A stretch of 64,000 bases of DNA from an uncultured Christensenellaceae bacterium (GTDB lineage: Bacteria > Bacillota > Clostridia > Christensenellales > Borkfalkiaceae): NCBI GenBank assembly GCA_910586985.1, contig CAJUKK010000004.1:62001-126000 (forward strand). Reading direction: 5' to 3'. The position numbers and the translations under genes were made by a program. Under the pieces are notes generated by a model. It was not told the DNA's origin. It searched no databases and saw nothing but the letters and a program-made list of their open reading frames with translations. Below are positions 16,833 through 26,280 of this stretch, one piece after another. Position 1 is the stretch's first letter; every line of letters starts with the position of its first letter.

Positions 16833-18114
16833 TCATTTTCCGCAATCCCTTGGGAAGATGGTTTTTGAGAGTACCGTTTACGCACTTGCACAGTCCGAGC
16901 GGATAGCCGCGGTAACAGGCGGCAAGCCAGCCGTTTTCCGCCTCGTAAAACAACGTCTCTCCGCGCAGATATCTTTCGCACGCATCATCTGAAAGCTCGG
17001 TATGCCGCACAGTAGCCCCTTTCACGCACATAGCGAGCGCGTGGGCAGGTTTGAAAACGCGCCCGTCCCATTCGCCAAGCTCTGTTCCCGCGCGAAGAAT
17101 ACGCACTCCGCGCATATCCGGCATACCCTCCGGAATCATGCAGAGTCTGCCGTCCGCAAGCAGATGCGGCGTACCGGACAAACCGCTCTCCCCTGCGATA
17201 AAAAAGCATTTTTCAAACGCATGCCATGCCCGCAACGCCGACGAATCGCATCTGGCGCGAAACGCCGCGGCGTTTCCGCGCTCCCCCGCCGTTTTTTGCA
17301 ACAATGCCGCAAAATGCCCCTCTCCGCGCACTCTGTGCGGAGAAAGTTTCTCCTCTCTGATCAGCGAAAACTCTTTATGATGCCGTAAAAAATCTTCTAT
17401 CTGTAACTCGTTTTCTTCTTCCGAAAACGTACAGGTGGAATAAACCATTTTCCCGCCGACGCGTAGCATTTTCGCCGCGCTCTCCAAAATCTGCGCCTGA
17501 CGAACGGCGCAGCCGCGGACGTTCTGTTCGCTCCAATTTTCGATTGCCGCATCCTCTTTTTTAAACATGCCCTCGCCCGAACAAGGCGCGTCCACCAATA
17601 CTTTATCGAAATAAGCAGGGAACGCCGCAGCCAAAACCGACGGTTCCGCATTGGTGACGACGCAATTTTTTATCCCCATTCGCTCAACGTTAGAAAGCAA
17701 AGTACGGGCGCGCGAGGGATCGTACTCGTTGGCGACGAGCAGTCCCTCGCCCGCCATATCCGCCGCCAAAGCGGTACTTTTACCTCCGGGGGCGGCGCAC
17801 AGATCAAGTACGCGCTCCCCCCTCTCCGCGCTAAGAAGAGGCGCGGCGCACATGGCGGAAGGCTCCTGAAGATAATACAGCCCCGCCGCATGAAAGGGAT
17901 GTCCGCCTGCGTTACCGTCCTTTAAATAATAGCCGTGCTCCGACCACGGAACGGACTCCCCCAAAAAGGGAGCGAGAATTTCTGCGTCTGCGACTTTTAA
18001 CGTATTCACGCGAATGCCGCGCTCGGGCGGACGGTTGTACGAGAGCAAAAAAGCGGGGAATTCCGATCCCAGCTTTTTCTCCATTCTCTTTAAAAATTCT
18101 TCGGGTAGATTCAT
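16822..18114 (-). CDS. RsmF/RsmB-type rRNA cytosine-C5 methyltransferase
   Basis: A 430-residue NOL1/NOP2/Sun-family SAM-dependent m5C RNA methyltransferase. Seen are the N-terminal RGIRVNTLK segment, the SAM-binding DLCAAPGGKS, the motif IV VDAPCSGEGMF (with the Cys used for product release) and the motif VI YSTCTFSEEENE (catalytic Cys). The extra 130-residue C-terminal region fits RsmF, which has a PUA-like domain, better than RsmB. Its start overlaps the exonuclease stop by 4 bp (ATGA), so it is the third gene of a serS operon. Confidence 0.88.
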   Translation of the reverse strand: MNLPEEFLKRMEKKLGSEFPAFLLSYNRPPERGIRVNTLKVADAEILAPFLGESVPWSEHGYYLKDGNAGGHPFHAAGLYYLQEPSAMCAAPLLSAERGERVLDLCAAPGGKSTALAADMAGEGLLVANEYDPSRARTLLSNVERMGIKNCVVTNAEPSVLAAAFPAYFDKVLVDAPCSGEGMFKKEDAAIENWSEQNVRGCAVRQAQILESAAKMLRVGGKMVYSTCTFSEEENELQIEDFLRHHKEFSLIREEKLSPHRVRGEGHFAALLQKTAGERGNAAAFRARCDSSALRAWHAFEKCFFIAGESGLSGTPHLLADGRLCMIPEGMPDMRGVRILRAGTELGEWDGRVFKPAHALAMCVKGATVRHTELSDDACERYLRGETLFYEAENGWLAACYRGYPLGLCKCVNGTLKNHLPKGLRKMSKR

Positions 18115-19067
18115 AATTCCTTTAACGCCGCCTGCAATTTATCAAGCGGAATAAACGCCGCGCCTGCGGAAAGAGCACGTTCGCAGCGCATGCCGCTCTC
18201 GTCGCGCGCAATGTACACGTTGCATTCGGACGGACGGGACGTATACGTGCCGCCCGAAGAAAAAATCGCGCCTGCGAGCCGTTGCGAAAGCTCGGTATCC
18301 TCCTCTATCTCCTTGGCAAAACAAAAGGTCTTGCCTTCGAGCGAACCGCCCTTTTTGCGCCTGTTCATGTACTTGTTGACAAAACGGTAAAACTGTTCGT
18401 GCGCCTTTGCATGCGCCGCCCTGACTTCCTCGCGCTCCGTCTGATATGCGCTGAGACGCGCGGAGGTCTGCAACACGATATTATACTTTTCGAGCGATCC
18501 CGCCGCAATTCCGTACCGCGCGATTAACCCCTCCACGTCGGTATTTTCACGCTTGCACAGCGCCTCGCACACGCGCATAGTCGCATACGAATCGTCCACC
18601 GCGCGGTGGGGCGTATAATCTACGCCAAGCTCCTCTGCCATCGCCTGCAACCCGATCTGCCGCGAAAACACGTTTTCGCAATTCATATAAAAAAACTGCG
18701 TGTCGTAAAATTTAAACTTAAAAGACGGCAGACGGTAACGCTTTGTCTCCAGCCGAAGATAATTGACGTCGTTTACGGTCGCATGCCCGAATACGAGCGT
18801 ATCTTTATCTTCGAGCAAAGTCTTGATCTTGGGATACACGGCGCGAAAATCGGGATAATTTTTAAAATCCGCATAGTTATAAGGCAAAACAAGTCCTGCG
18901 TTCCCCTTTCGGTCGGTCAGGTGGAATTTGCCGTTCGGATTGATAAGCACGTCCTCGCGCTCCGTCACCTCAAACCGCTCGTTTGTGACAACGTAGCCGA
19001 ATACGCAAATTTTTGCGACGTTTTTATAGACGCACGCGCATTCGATATCAAAAAAAACGTATTTCAT
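18111..19067 (-). CDS. DEDD-type 3'-5' exonuclease with C-terminal BRCT-like domain
   Basis: A 318-residue protein. Residues about 1-175 form a DnaQ-like exonuclease: FFDIECA (first acidic pair), FGHATVNDVNYL (Asp II) and PHRAVDDSYATMRV (His and Asp III). Residues about 235-318 (GKTFCFAKEIE... to the end) resemble a BRCT fold. This pairing is seen in some Firmicute DNA polymerase III epsilon-like proteins. It sits 3 bp after serS and overlaps the methyltransferase gene. DNA or RNA as substrate is undecided. The BRCT assignment is by general pattern only. Confidence 0.78.
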   Translation of the reverse strand: MKYVFFDIECACVYKNVAKICVFGYVVTNERFEVTEREDVLINPNGKFHLTDRKGNAGLVLPYNYADFKNYPDFRAVYPKIKTLLEDKDTLVFGHATVNDVNYLRLETKRYRLPSFKFKFYDTQFFYMNCENVFSRQIGLQAMAEELGVDYTPHRAVDDSYATMRVCEALCKRENTDVEGLIARYGIAAGSLEKYNIVLQTSARLSAYQTEREEVRAAHAKAHEQFYRFVNKYMNRRKKGGSLEGKTFCFAKEIEEDTELSQRLAGAIFSSGGTYTSRPSECNVYIARDESGMRCERALSAGAAFIPLDKLQAALKEL

Positions 19068-19070
19068 GCG

Positions 19071-20357
19071 TCAACTGACCGGTAAAATTTTTTCGAGACC
19101 GCCCATATAAGGACGAAGTACTTCGGGTATATCCACGCTGCCGTCGGCATTCAGATGGTTTTCAAGAAATGCGATCAGCATTCTCGGCGGCGCAACGACG
19201 GTATTGTTCAGCGTATGCGCATAGGCCGTTCCCTTTTCTCCCTTGTAACGGATACCGAGACGGCGCGCCTGCGCGTCGGTCAGATTCGAACAAGAGCCAA
19301 CTTCGAAATACTTCTTCTGACGGGGAGACCATGCCTCAACGTCTACGCTCCTGTATTTGAGATCCGCAAGGTCGCCCGAACAGCATTCGAGCGTACGGAC
19401 GGGAATACCCATGGAAACGAACAGCTCCACCGTATACTTCCACATCTTTTCGTACCATTCGCAGCTCTCTTCCGGTTTGCAGACGACGATCATCTCCTGC
19501 TTTTCGAATTGATGAATACGATACACGCCGCGCTCCTCTATGCCGTGCGCGCCTTTTTCCTTGCGGAAACAGGGGGAATAACTCGTGAGCGTCAAAGGCA
19601 GTTTGCTTTCCTCGATCGTCGTACCCGCGAACCGCCCGATCATGGAGTGCTCGCTCGTGCCGATGAGGAATAAATCCTCGCCCTCGATCTTGTACATCAT
19701 GCCTTCCATTTCTTCAAAGCTCATCACTCCCGAAACGACGGAAGAACGAATCATAAAGGGCGGAATGCAGTAGGTAAATCCCTTATTGATCATAAAATCG
19801 CGGGCATAGGCGAGTACGGCGGAATGCAGACGCGCCACGTTGCCGATCAGGTAATAAAATCCCTGTCCGCTCGTTTTTCTTGCGCTATCGATATCCGCGC
19901 CCCCCAATTTTTCCAAAATATCCACGTGATAGGGGATTTCGAAATCAGGCACCCGCGGCTCCAGAAACCGCTCGCGCTCGACGTTTTCCATATCGTTCCT
20001 GCCGATCGGAGTTTCGGGCGAAATGATATTCGGAATACTCATCATCACCTGTTTCAAACGCGCGCCCACGTCTTCCGATTCCGCCTCGATGCACTTTAAA
20101 CGCTCCGCATCGGCATTAACCTGCGCTTTGATTTTTTCCGCTTCGTCCGTCCTCTTTTCACGCATGAGCTGTCCGATCTGTTTGGAGAGCGAATTGCGCG
20201 CGGCGCGAAGCTCGTCCCCCTCCGTTTGCAAAGCGCGCTTTTTCGCGTCGAGTGCAATCGCCTCGTCTACAAGCGGCAATTTTTTGTCCTGAAATTTCTT
20301 TTTGATGTTATCGCGCACGAGTTCCGGCTCGCTGCGCAGCAATGTGATATCGATCAT
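19071..20357 (-). CDS. serS: Seryl-tRNA synthetase
   Basis: A 428-residue class II synthetase that charges tRNA-Ser. The N-terminal coiled-coil tRNA-binding arm spans about residues 25-100. Class II motif 2 (CFRKEKGAHGIEERGVYRIHQF) and motif 3 (NTVVAPPRMLIAFLEN) are clear, as is TSEHSM. The start at 20357 (MIDITLLRS) has GAGG upstream. A longer frame exists but its promoter lies inside that extension, so it is not translated. First gene of an operon with the exonuclease and the methyltransferase. Confidence 0.96.
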   Translation of the reverse strand: MIDITLLRSEPELVRDNIKKKFQDKKLPLVDEAIALDAKKRALQTEGDELRAARNSLSKQIGQLMREKRTDEAEKIKAQVNADAERLKCIEAESEDVGARLKQVMMSIPNIISPETPIGRNDMENVERERFLEPRVPDFEIPYHVDILEKLGGADIDSARKTSGQGFYYLIGNVARLHSAVLAYARDFMINKGFTYCIPPFMIRSSVVSGVMSFEEMEGMMYKIEGEDLFLIGTSEHSMIGRFAGTTIEESKLPLTLTSYSPCFRKEKGAHGIEERGVYRIHQFEKQEMIVVCKPEESCEWYEKMWKYTVELFVSMGIPVRTLECCSGDLADLKYRSVDVEAWSPRQKKYFEVGSCSNLTDAQARRLGIRYKGEKGTAYAHTLNNTVVAPPRMLIAFLENHLNADGSVDIPEVLRPYMGGLEKILPVS

Positions 20358-20390
20358 ATCCGTGTACCTCTTTTCTACCTGTTCCTGCCA

Positions 20391-20419
20391 ATTATACAAC
20401 TTTTTCCCTTCAATTGCAA
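20391..20419 (-). promoter_or_regulatory. Promoter of serS operon
   Basis: On the minus strand TTGCAA (20419-20414) and TATAAT (20396-20391) are separated by 17 bp, about 30 bp upstream of the serS start. Confidence 0.7.
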
Positions 20420-20480
20420 GCATATGTCCTCTTCTGAGCAATCGGGAGTAAAATTTTTTTGCTTTCCGAGCATGATTCTT

Positions 20481-20509
20481 TTGTCATTTTACTTTGATTG
20501 TGTTATAAT
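20481..20509 (+). promoter_or_regulatory. Promoter of P-type ATPase gene
   Basis: TTGTCA at 20481-20486 and TATAAT at 20504-20509 have a 17-bp spacer and a TG extension. It is divergent from the serS promoter. Confidence 0.7.
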
Positions 20510-20554
20510 GGTCAAGGCGCATGATATTTTTCGCGCCGAAGCGAGGTGTAGCTT

Positions 20555-23143
20555 TTGAAAAAAGCAAATAAGACGCAAACGCAATCCGCACCCGAAGAAG
20601 AGCTCTTTGACGAGCCGATCACGAGCGAAGAAACGGATAAAAAACCGAGTTTTTCATCCCGCGTACTCGAAACGGATAAAACAGCGGAGCGCCCGAAACA
20701 CGATCGGAAAAAGCTCATGAAAAAATTCCGCAGAGCGAAAAAAATTCCCTCCGAGTCGGAAGTGGAGCGGTTTACGCCGCCTCTCGAAAAGGGACTTACC
20801 GCCGAACAGGTGGAGACGCGCTACGGACAATTTTTATTCAACGACGTCAATAAGCGTTATTCAAAGTCGTACAAAACCATCTTTATCGGCAACATCTGCA
20901 CGTTCTTCAACCTGCTGTGTATTCTCGTTGCAGGCGCGCTCGTCTACGCGCAGGCGCCGATTTCGCAATTCCTCTTCGTCGGAATTTTTGCGGCGAACCT
21001 CACGATAGGCGTCGTGCAAGAAATTCTTGCCAAAAAGCAGATCGACCGACTATCCGTGCTTGTTTCGGCAAACACCAAGGTCATGCGGAACGGGGAACGA
21101 ATGGAAATACCCGTAAACGATATCGTGCTGGACGACGTGATTTTGCTCGAAGCGGGGCAACAGGTTCCCGCCGACTGTAAACTTGCCGACGGGTTCGTGG
21201 AAGTGAACGAATCGCTCTTAACGGGCGAATCCGTACCCATTAAAAAAGCGGAAGGCGAAACGCTTTACGCCGGTTCGTTCGTATCGAGCGGCTCGTGCCG
21301 CGTACGCGCGGACAAAGTCGGTAGCGCGACTTACCTCAATAAACTTACCTCCCGCGCAAAGAAGTATAAGCGTCCCCGTTCGGAAATCATGAACTCCATC
21401 CAGACGTTTATCCGCGTCATCGGCGTACTCATCGTCGTCATCGGCGTAGCAATGTTCTTTACGAATATGCACGCGATTCCCGAAGAAGGACTTACGCAGT
21501 ATGAACGCATCTCCGAGGCGATCCAGCTCACGGGCGCGATCATCATCGGTATGATTCCCTCGGGACTGCTCCTGTTGACTTCCCTTGCAATGGCGGTCGG
21601 CGTGAGACGGCTCGCAAAGCGGCACACGCTCGTGCAGGATTTGTACTCGCTCGAAATGCTCGCCCGCGTCAACGTGCTCTGTCTCGATAAGACGGGCACC
21701 ATCACGGACGGCAGAATGACGGTAAACGACTGCATGATATTAAATAACTATACCGACTATTCGCTCGACGATATTATGGGAAGTATGCTCACCGCGCTCG
21801 ACGACAACAACCAGACGAGCATAGCGCTCTATAACCGGTTCGGACATTCTTCGGCATTGCAGCCGTCGGCGATTATTCCCTTTTCGAGCAAACGTAAGCT
21901 CTCTGCAGTTTCCTTCGGCGAAACGGGTACGTTCTGTTTCGGCGCGCCCGAGTTCGTTTTAAGGCCCATGCCGCCCAGAATCGACAGAATCGTAAAACAA
22001 TATGCGCAAATGGGACTGCGCGTGCTCATCCTCGCCTACTCCCCCAATCAGATTTCGGGAGACAGACTGCCCTCGATCCTGCGACCCGTCGCGCTCATCA
22101 CCCTTGCGGACAATATCCGCAGCGACGCCGTTGACACCATTAAATGGTTCAGAGACAACGACGTCGACATTAAAATCATTTCGGGCGACAACCCCGTTAC
22201 CGTTGCGGAAGTTGCGCGGCGCGTAGGCGTGAAGAATGCGGGAAGATTTATTTCGCTCGACGGATTGACCGATCTCGAGGTCGAAAACGTCGCCACGCAA
22301 TATACGGTGTTCGGACGGGTCACGCCCGAACAAAAAGCAATTCTTGTAAAAACGCTTAAAAAGCAGGGAAATACCGTCGCTATGACGGGAGACGGCGTAA
22401 ACGACATTCTCGCGCTGAAAGAGGCGGACTGCGCGATCTCCGTAGCATCGGGCAGCGAGGCGGCGAGAAACGTATCGCACCTCGTGCTCATGGACAATAA
22501 CTTCCTCTCCCTTCCCAACGTTGTATACGAAGGGCGGCGGGTTATCAACAATATTAAAAACAGCGCGTCGCTGTATATTATGAAGACGCTGTTTACCACG
22601 ATCCTCGCCGTGATCTGCTGCGCGCTGCGGACGACATACTTCTTTAAGACAAACAATATGTTGCTATTCGAGATATTCGTTGCGGCGATTCCTTCCATGG
22701 TCATCTCTTTGCAACCGAACACCAACCGCGTAAAAGGCAAGTTTATTCTATACGTTCTGTCGCGATCTATTCCCGCCGCGCTCACGCTGATTATGTGCGT
22801 TATGACGGTATATCTCGGACGAACGTTCCTGCCGATCGAAGAGGGATTCGAAGAGAACTTTAACGCGCTGTTGTTGCTTGCGCTGACGTTCGGCGGCCTT
22901 GTAATGCTCTTCCGCATTATGCAGCCGTTCAACCTGTTGCGCGGCGCGGTATACGCCGGCTCTGCCGCCATCTGTATCCTTGTGCTCTGTATTCCCGTTC
23001 TCGGCGAAATCGTATACACGGGCTGGGGAGACGTTGAATTTAATCTGACGCAGATTTTATATATCGTCTGCATTATCCTGACGGCGTTCCCCGTGTCGAA
23101 CTTCCTCATAAGGGTATGCGATCTGATGAACAGCACGGAATAA
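20555..23143 (+). CDS. P-type cation-transporting ATPase
   Basis: An 862-residue P-type ATPase. The first 85 residues are a charged cytoplasmic extension. Seen in order are the actuator motif LLTGESVPI, the phosphorylation motif CLDKTGTITDG, the hinge MTGDGVNDILALKEADCAIS and paired membrane helices, with four more at the C terminus (about 690-860). The KGAPE-type nucleotide motif is replaced by FGAPEFVL. The ion is unclear; the layout resembles P2/P3-like ATPases of Firmicutes. The start is TTG at 20555 with GAGGTG upstream. Monocistronic, with its own promoter and terminator. Confidence 0.9.
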   Translation: MKKANKTQTQSAPEEELFDEPITSEETDKKPSFSSRVLETDKTAERPKHDRKKLMKKFRRAKKIPSESEVERFTPPLEKGLTAEQVETRYGQFLFNDVNKRYSKSYKTIFIGNICTFFNLLCILVAGALVYAQAPISQFLFVGIFAANLTIGVVQEILAKKQIDRLSVLVSANTKVMRNGERMEIPVNDIVLDDVILLEAGQQVPADCKLADGFVEVNESLLTGESVPIKKAEGETLYAGSFVSSGSCRVRADKVGSATYLNKLTSRAKKYKRPRSEIMNSIQTFIRVIGVLIVVIGVAMFFTNMHAIPEEGLTQYERISEAIQLTGAIIIGMIPSGLLLLTSLAMAVGVRRLAKRHTLVQDLYSLEMLARVNVLCLDKTGTITDGRMTVNDCMILNNYTDYSLDDIMGSMLTALDDNNQTSIALYNRFGHSSALQPSAIIPFSSKRKLSAVSFGETGTFCFGAPEFVLRPMPPRIDRIVKQYAQMGLRVLILAYSPNQISGDRLPSILRPVALITLADNIRSDAVDTIKWFRDNDVDIKIISGDNPVTVAEVARRVGVKNAGRFISLDGLTDLEVENVATQYTVFGRVTPEQKAILVKTLKKQGNTVAMTGDGVNDILALKEADCAISVASGSEAARNVSHLVLMDNNFLSLPNVVYEGRRVINNIKNSASLYIMKTLFTTILAVICCALRTTYFFKTNNMLLFEIFVAAIPSMVISLQPNTNRVKGKFILYVLSRSIPAALTLIMCVMTVYLGRTFLPIEEGFEENFNALLLLALTFGGLVMLFRIMQPFNLLRGAVYAGSAAICILVLCIPVLGEIVYTGWGDVEFNLTQILYIVCIILTAFPVSNFLIRVCDLMNSTE

Positions 23144-23157
23144 AACGTAATACAAAT

Positions 23158-23200
23158 TAAAAAGCGCCCCTTTGCGAGATTCGCAAAGGGGCGCTTTTAT
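23158..23200. terminator. Bidirectional terminator
   Basis: A 16-bp stem (AAAAGCGCCCCTTTGCGA with its complement) separates the convergent ATPase and metallophosphoesterase genes. T-runs lie on both sides. Confidence 0.85.
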
Positions 23201-23210
23201 CACCGTCGGA

Positions 23211-24023
23211 TCAAACGAATATGTCAATCACCGGAACATGCGGGGGATTATTCAAGCGGATCGGAAACTCGCTTTTACCGATCCCGCGGGAGACGATCAG
23301 TTCCGCATTTTCCCCGATTTTATACCGACCGTACGTCACGCGCGGAAACAACCCCTGATCGGGCGCATATACGCCCATTCCGAATATACGGAACTGCCCG
23401 CCGTGCGCGTGCCCCGCAAGCGTCAGATCGGGAGCTTTGCCCCCGCCGCCCACATATCCTTTCCACCGCCTTTTTTCAGGGTGATGCGCAAGCAACAGCG
23501 TAAAATCCGCATTCCAAGCATCGGGGACTTGTTCGCTATGAAACGCAGCTCTCGATCCCACTCCCGCAACGGCGATTTTAACATCATCCTTTTTAAACAG
23601 TTCCGCGCGATTTTCCACAATACGCACGCCGAGTTTTTTAAGCTCTTCCGTAAAAATCTCCCCGCGCTTATGCTCCGTTTCGTGATTTCCCCGCACGTAA
23701 TATACCGGATACTCCGCAGAGAGAGCGCGGGCAAATTCAAGCGCGCCGCAGGTAAAAATATCGCTGTGCCGCCCCATAAGATCACCCGTAATCGCGACAA
23801 AATCAATGCCGAGTGATCTCAGTTCTTCCAAAAACCGCAACGTGTTTACCGCCTGTTTCGGGAAATGCAAATCGGACAGATGCGCAACGCGGATACGGCG
23901 CGCTCCGTCGCCCACGGTATAAGGTTCGTAATCGATATTTTTATTGTCGACAAACACGGCAAGAAAGGCAATAAATAAAACGAACGAACAGAGACAAACA
24001 ACGACGATCGAATAGATATCCAT
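23211..24023 (-). CDS. Membrane-anchored metallophosphoesterase
   Basis: A 270-residue calcineurin-like phosphoesterase with an N-terminal membrane helix (about residues 4-26). Metal-ligand motifs are seen: LSDLHF, ITGDLMG, VRGNHE, LLAHHP and AGHAHGGQF. This set is typical of the YkuE/YaeI type, which act on lipid or nucleotide phosphates at the membrane. Substrate not deducible. It is divergent from the next gene and convergent with the ATPase. Confidence 0.9.
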   Translation of the reverse strand: MDIYSIVVVCLCSFVLFIAFLAVFVDNKNIDYEPYTVGDGARRIRVAHLSDLHFPKQAVNTLRFLEELRSLGIDFVAITGDLMGRHSDIFTCGALEFARALSAEYPVYYVRGNHETEHKRGEIFTEELKKLGVRIVENRAELFKKDDVKIAVAGVGSRAAFHSEQVPDAWNADFTLLLAHHPEKRRWKGYVGGGGKAPDLTLAGHAHGGQFRIFGMGVYAPDQGLFPRVTYGRYKIGENAELIVSRGIGKSEFPIRLNNPPHVPVIDIFV

Positions 24024-24149
24024 ATCTTATATGATACTCCACGCGCGCGGTTTTTGTCAATGTATATTGCCATCTTTTCGGCAGACGACTCCCATAAGGC
24101 GACTGAAATGTGGTACAATAGAACGGCGGCGGGGAAGGAACATACAAAC

Positions 24150-24695
24150 ATGACAATATCACAATATTTCAGCGCGTTCCGTCTCTTTCATGCGGACACG
24201 CTTCTCCTCGCATTCGGGGTGATGCTTGCCGCATCACTGCTTAAAAAAACGGTTTTTAAAAACGTACCAAAGCGACTGTTCGTATTTTTGCCGTTCGTGC
24301 TCGGCGTTGCATTCTTTGCCGCCTATCGAACGGTCAAAACGGGAGGAGATATGGTGTTTCCGGACGAGTTGTCGAAAATCATGGAGGGAGGGTTTGCAAG
24401 CGGTTGCGCAGCGACGCTCTACTACAATATTTACGAGCAATTTATACGAAAAAAAACAACCGTTCCCTCCGTTTCGCCCTTATTGCCTGTGCTCGAACCG
24501 CTCGTAGCAGAGGGAAAAGCGGAGGAAATCGCCAATGCACTGTACGAGGGAGCAAAAGATCTTTCGGACGATGCGCTTACCGCGTATCTGACGCAACGGC
24601 TCACCGAATACTGCACTGCAGAACTTACCGGAATCGAACGCAAAGCTTACGTAAAAATTCTCGGCGAGCTTATCGTATCCCTCAGAAACAAATAA
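24150..24695 (+). CDS. Conserved-looking membrane protein, unknown
   Basis: A 181-residue protein with two or three N-terminal hydrophobic segments (about 15-30, 42-62 and possibly 78-95) and a helical cytoplasmic-looking C terminus. The start at 24150 is chosen because GGGGAAGGAA lies about 10 bases upstream and an extended -10 (TGGTACAAT, 24111-24119) precedes it. A longer in-frame opening at 24054 is upstream of that promoter. No motif recognised. It ends at a terminator directly before the germination operon. Confidence 0.65.
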   Translation: MTISQYFSAFRLFHADTLLLAFGVMLAASLLKKTVFKNVPKRLFVFLPFVLGVAFFAAYRTVKTGGDMVFPDELSKIMEGGFASGCAATLYYNIYEQFIRKKTTVPSVSPLLPVLEPLVAEGKAEEIANALYEGAKDLSDDALTAYLTQRLTEYCTAELTGIERKAYVKILGELIVSLRNK

Positions 24696-24706
24696 TTTTT
24701 TACCGT

Positions 24707-24739
24707 TTTCCGCACGGCTCACGCCGCGCGGTTTTTTTA
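24707..24739 (+). terminator. Intrinsic terminator
   Basis: The stem CCGCACGGC/GCCGCGCGG (one mismatch) with a TCAC loop is followed by a seven-base T-run. Confidence 0.75.
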
Positions 24740-24843
24740 TATCATTCGCTCTTCGGCACAAATTGACGAACGCCGCAACGGAAACGCTGGCGCTCATACG
24801 CCATAAAACGCATAAAAAAACCGCGCACTCCCATACTCTTTTT

Positions 24844-26280
24844 ATGAAACTTACGGGAACGCTCGAAAAAGACTTAAAGACGCTGAAAAATATTCTTCCG
24901 GCAGAAGATATTCTCACGTTTTCTTTCCAATCAAAAAACGGAATTGCCTTTACCGTCGTTTACGCCGATCCGATTTCTGACAAAGAACTGCTTGGCGAAC
25001 AGGTGATCCGTCCTTTGCTTCGCTACGACGGAAAAGCGACGGCGGAAGATATCGGTAAGAGCATTACGTCCGCCGAACTGAGAAAGAACGGAGATATTGA
25101 TAAGCTCGCGGAAGAGATTCTCGGCGGAAATCCCGTCGTCCTATTCGACGGAATGGACGAGGCGATCATAACGGGCGTAAAAAAGGTGTTTGTGCGCGCC
25201 ATTGCCGAACCGTCTACCGACGTCGCCGTAAAGGGCCCGCGCGAAGGATTTATCGAAGACATTAAAATCAACACCTCGCTCGTACGCAGACGGCTGAAAA
25301 CGCCCGATCTCAGATTTCACATGATGACCGTGGGACGGAGATCGACGACGAGCGTCGCGGTCTGTTGGCTCGAAGGTACGACTCCGAAAAAGACGGTGGA
25401 AGAAGTCAAAAAAAAGTTACAGGAAATCGATATCGATATCATTCCCGACAGCTCGTATCTGACGCACTTTCTCTCCTCCCGTCCCTATTCCCTTTTAAAA
25501 CAAGTGGGGACAACGGAAAAACCGGATATTTTCTGCGCCAAAATCGCGGAAGGACGCGTCGGCATTATTGTGGACGGAACGCCGATTGCGCTCACCGTGC
25601 CCTACCTGATCGTCGAAGATTTTCAATCGAGCGAGGATTACTTCGTTCCCGCCTACCGCGCGACCTTTACGCGCATTCTGCGACTGCTTGCACTGCTCGT
25701 AGCAATTTACCTGCCTGCGTTTTACGTAGCCGCGCAATTGTTTAAACTGCAACTTTTTCCCGTAAAATTACTGCTTACGATTGCGGGAAGTATACGGGAC
25801 ATACCCTTTTCGCCGTCGCTCGAAATGCTACTCGTGCTGTTCGTGCTCGAGGTCTTAAACGAGGCAAGCATCCGCATGCCGAAATACGTCGGAATGGCGC
25901 TGTCCGTCGTCGGCGCGCTCGTCCTGGGCGAAACGGCGGTGAGCGCGGGATTCGTGTCTACGCCCGCCATTATCATTATTGCGTTCAGCGGAATCGGATT
26001 GTACGCAGTACCCAACCTCATCGAAATCACAAGCGTTTTACGGCTTGCCATGCTCCTGATCGCGGGAAGCGTCGGTACGTATGGCATCATCCTCGCCACT
26101 GCGTTTATTTTGTTCTATATGGTAACGAGCGACAACTTCGATACGCCCGTGCTCGCGCCCTTCTCGCCCCTCGTCAAACGCGATCTGCGCGACTCGATCG
26201 TTAAATACAACCTCGGTTCTCTCGATATGCGTCCCCGCACTCTCAAAAGCAAAAACAAACGGAGGTATAAAAATGGCTAA
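24844..26280 (+). CDS. gerKA: Spore germinant receptor subunit A (GerA/SpoVAF family)
   Basis: A 478-residue GerA-family protein. The N-terminal soluble region contains the family segments DGMDEAIITGVKK, VKGPREGFIEDIKINTSLVRRRL-type motif (here VRRRLKTPDL) and FLSSRPYS. Four to five membrane helices follow from about residue 285. This subunit helps sense nutrients in the spore inner membrane. The start is uncertain: 24844 fits the usual N terminus, but a TTG at 24763 is also open and neither has a good ribosome site. It overlaps the next gene by 8 bp. The gerK name is used by position, and orthology to any particular receptor is not shown. Confidence 0.88.
   Translation: MKLTGTLEKDLKTLKNILPAEDILTFSFQSKNGIAFTVVYADPISDKELLGEQVIRPLLRYDGKATAEDIGKSITSAELRKNGDIDKLAEEILGGNPVVLFDGMDEAIITGVKKVFVRAIAEPSTDVAVKGPREGFIEDIKINTSLVRRRLKTPDLRFHMMTVGRRSTTSVAVCWLEGTTPKKTVEEVKKKLQEIDIDIIPDSSYLTHFLSSRPYSLLKQVGTTEKPDIFCAKIAEGRVGIIVDGTPIALTVPYLIVEDFQSSEDYFVPAYRATFTRILRLLALLVAIYLPAFYVAAQLFKLQLFPVKLLLTIAGSIRDIPFSPSLEMLLVLFVLEVLNEASIRMPKYVGMALSVVGALVLGETAVSAGFVSTPAIIIIAFSGIGLYAVPNLIEITSVLRLAMLLIAGSVGTYGIILATAFILFYMVTSDNFDTPVLAPFSPLVKRDLRDSIVKYNLGSLDMRPRTLKSKNKRRYKNG

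Noticed and set aside
20358..20441. N-terminal extension of SerS
   Set aside because: The serS promoter lies inside it, and MIDITLLRS is the usual start of the family.
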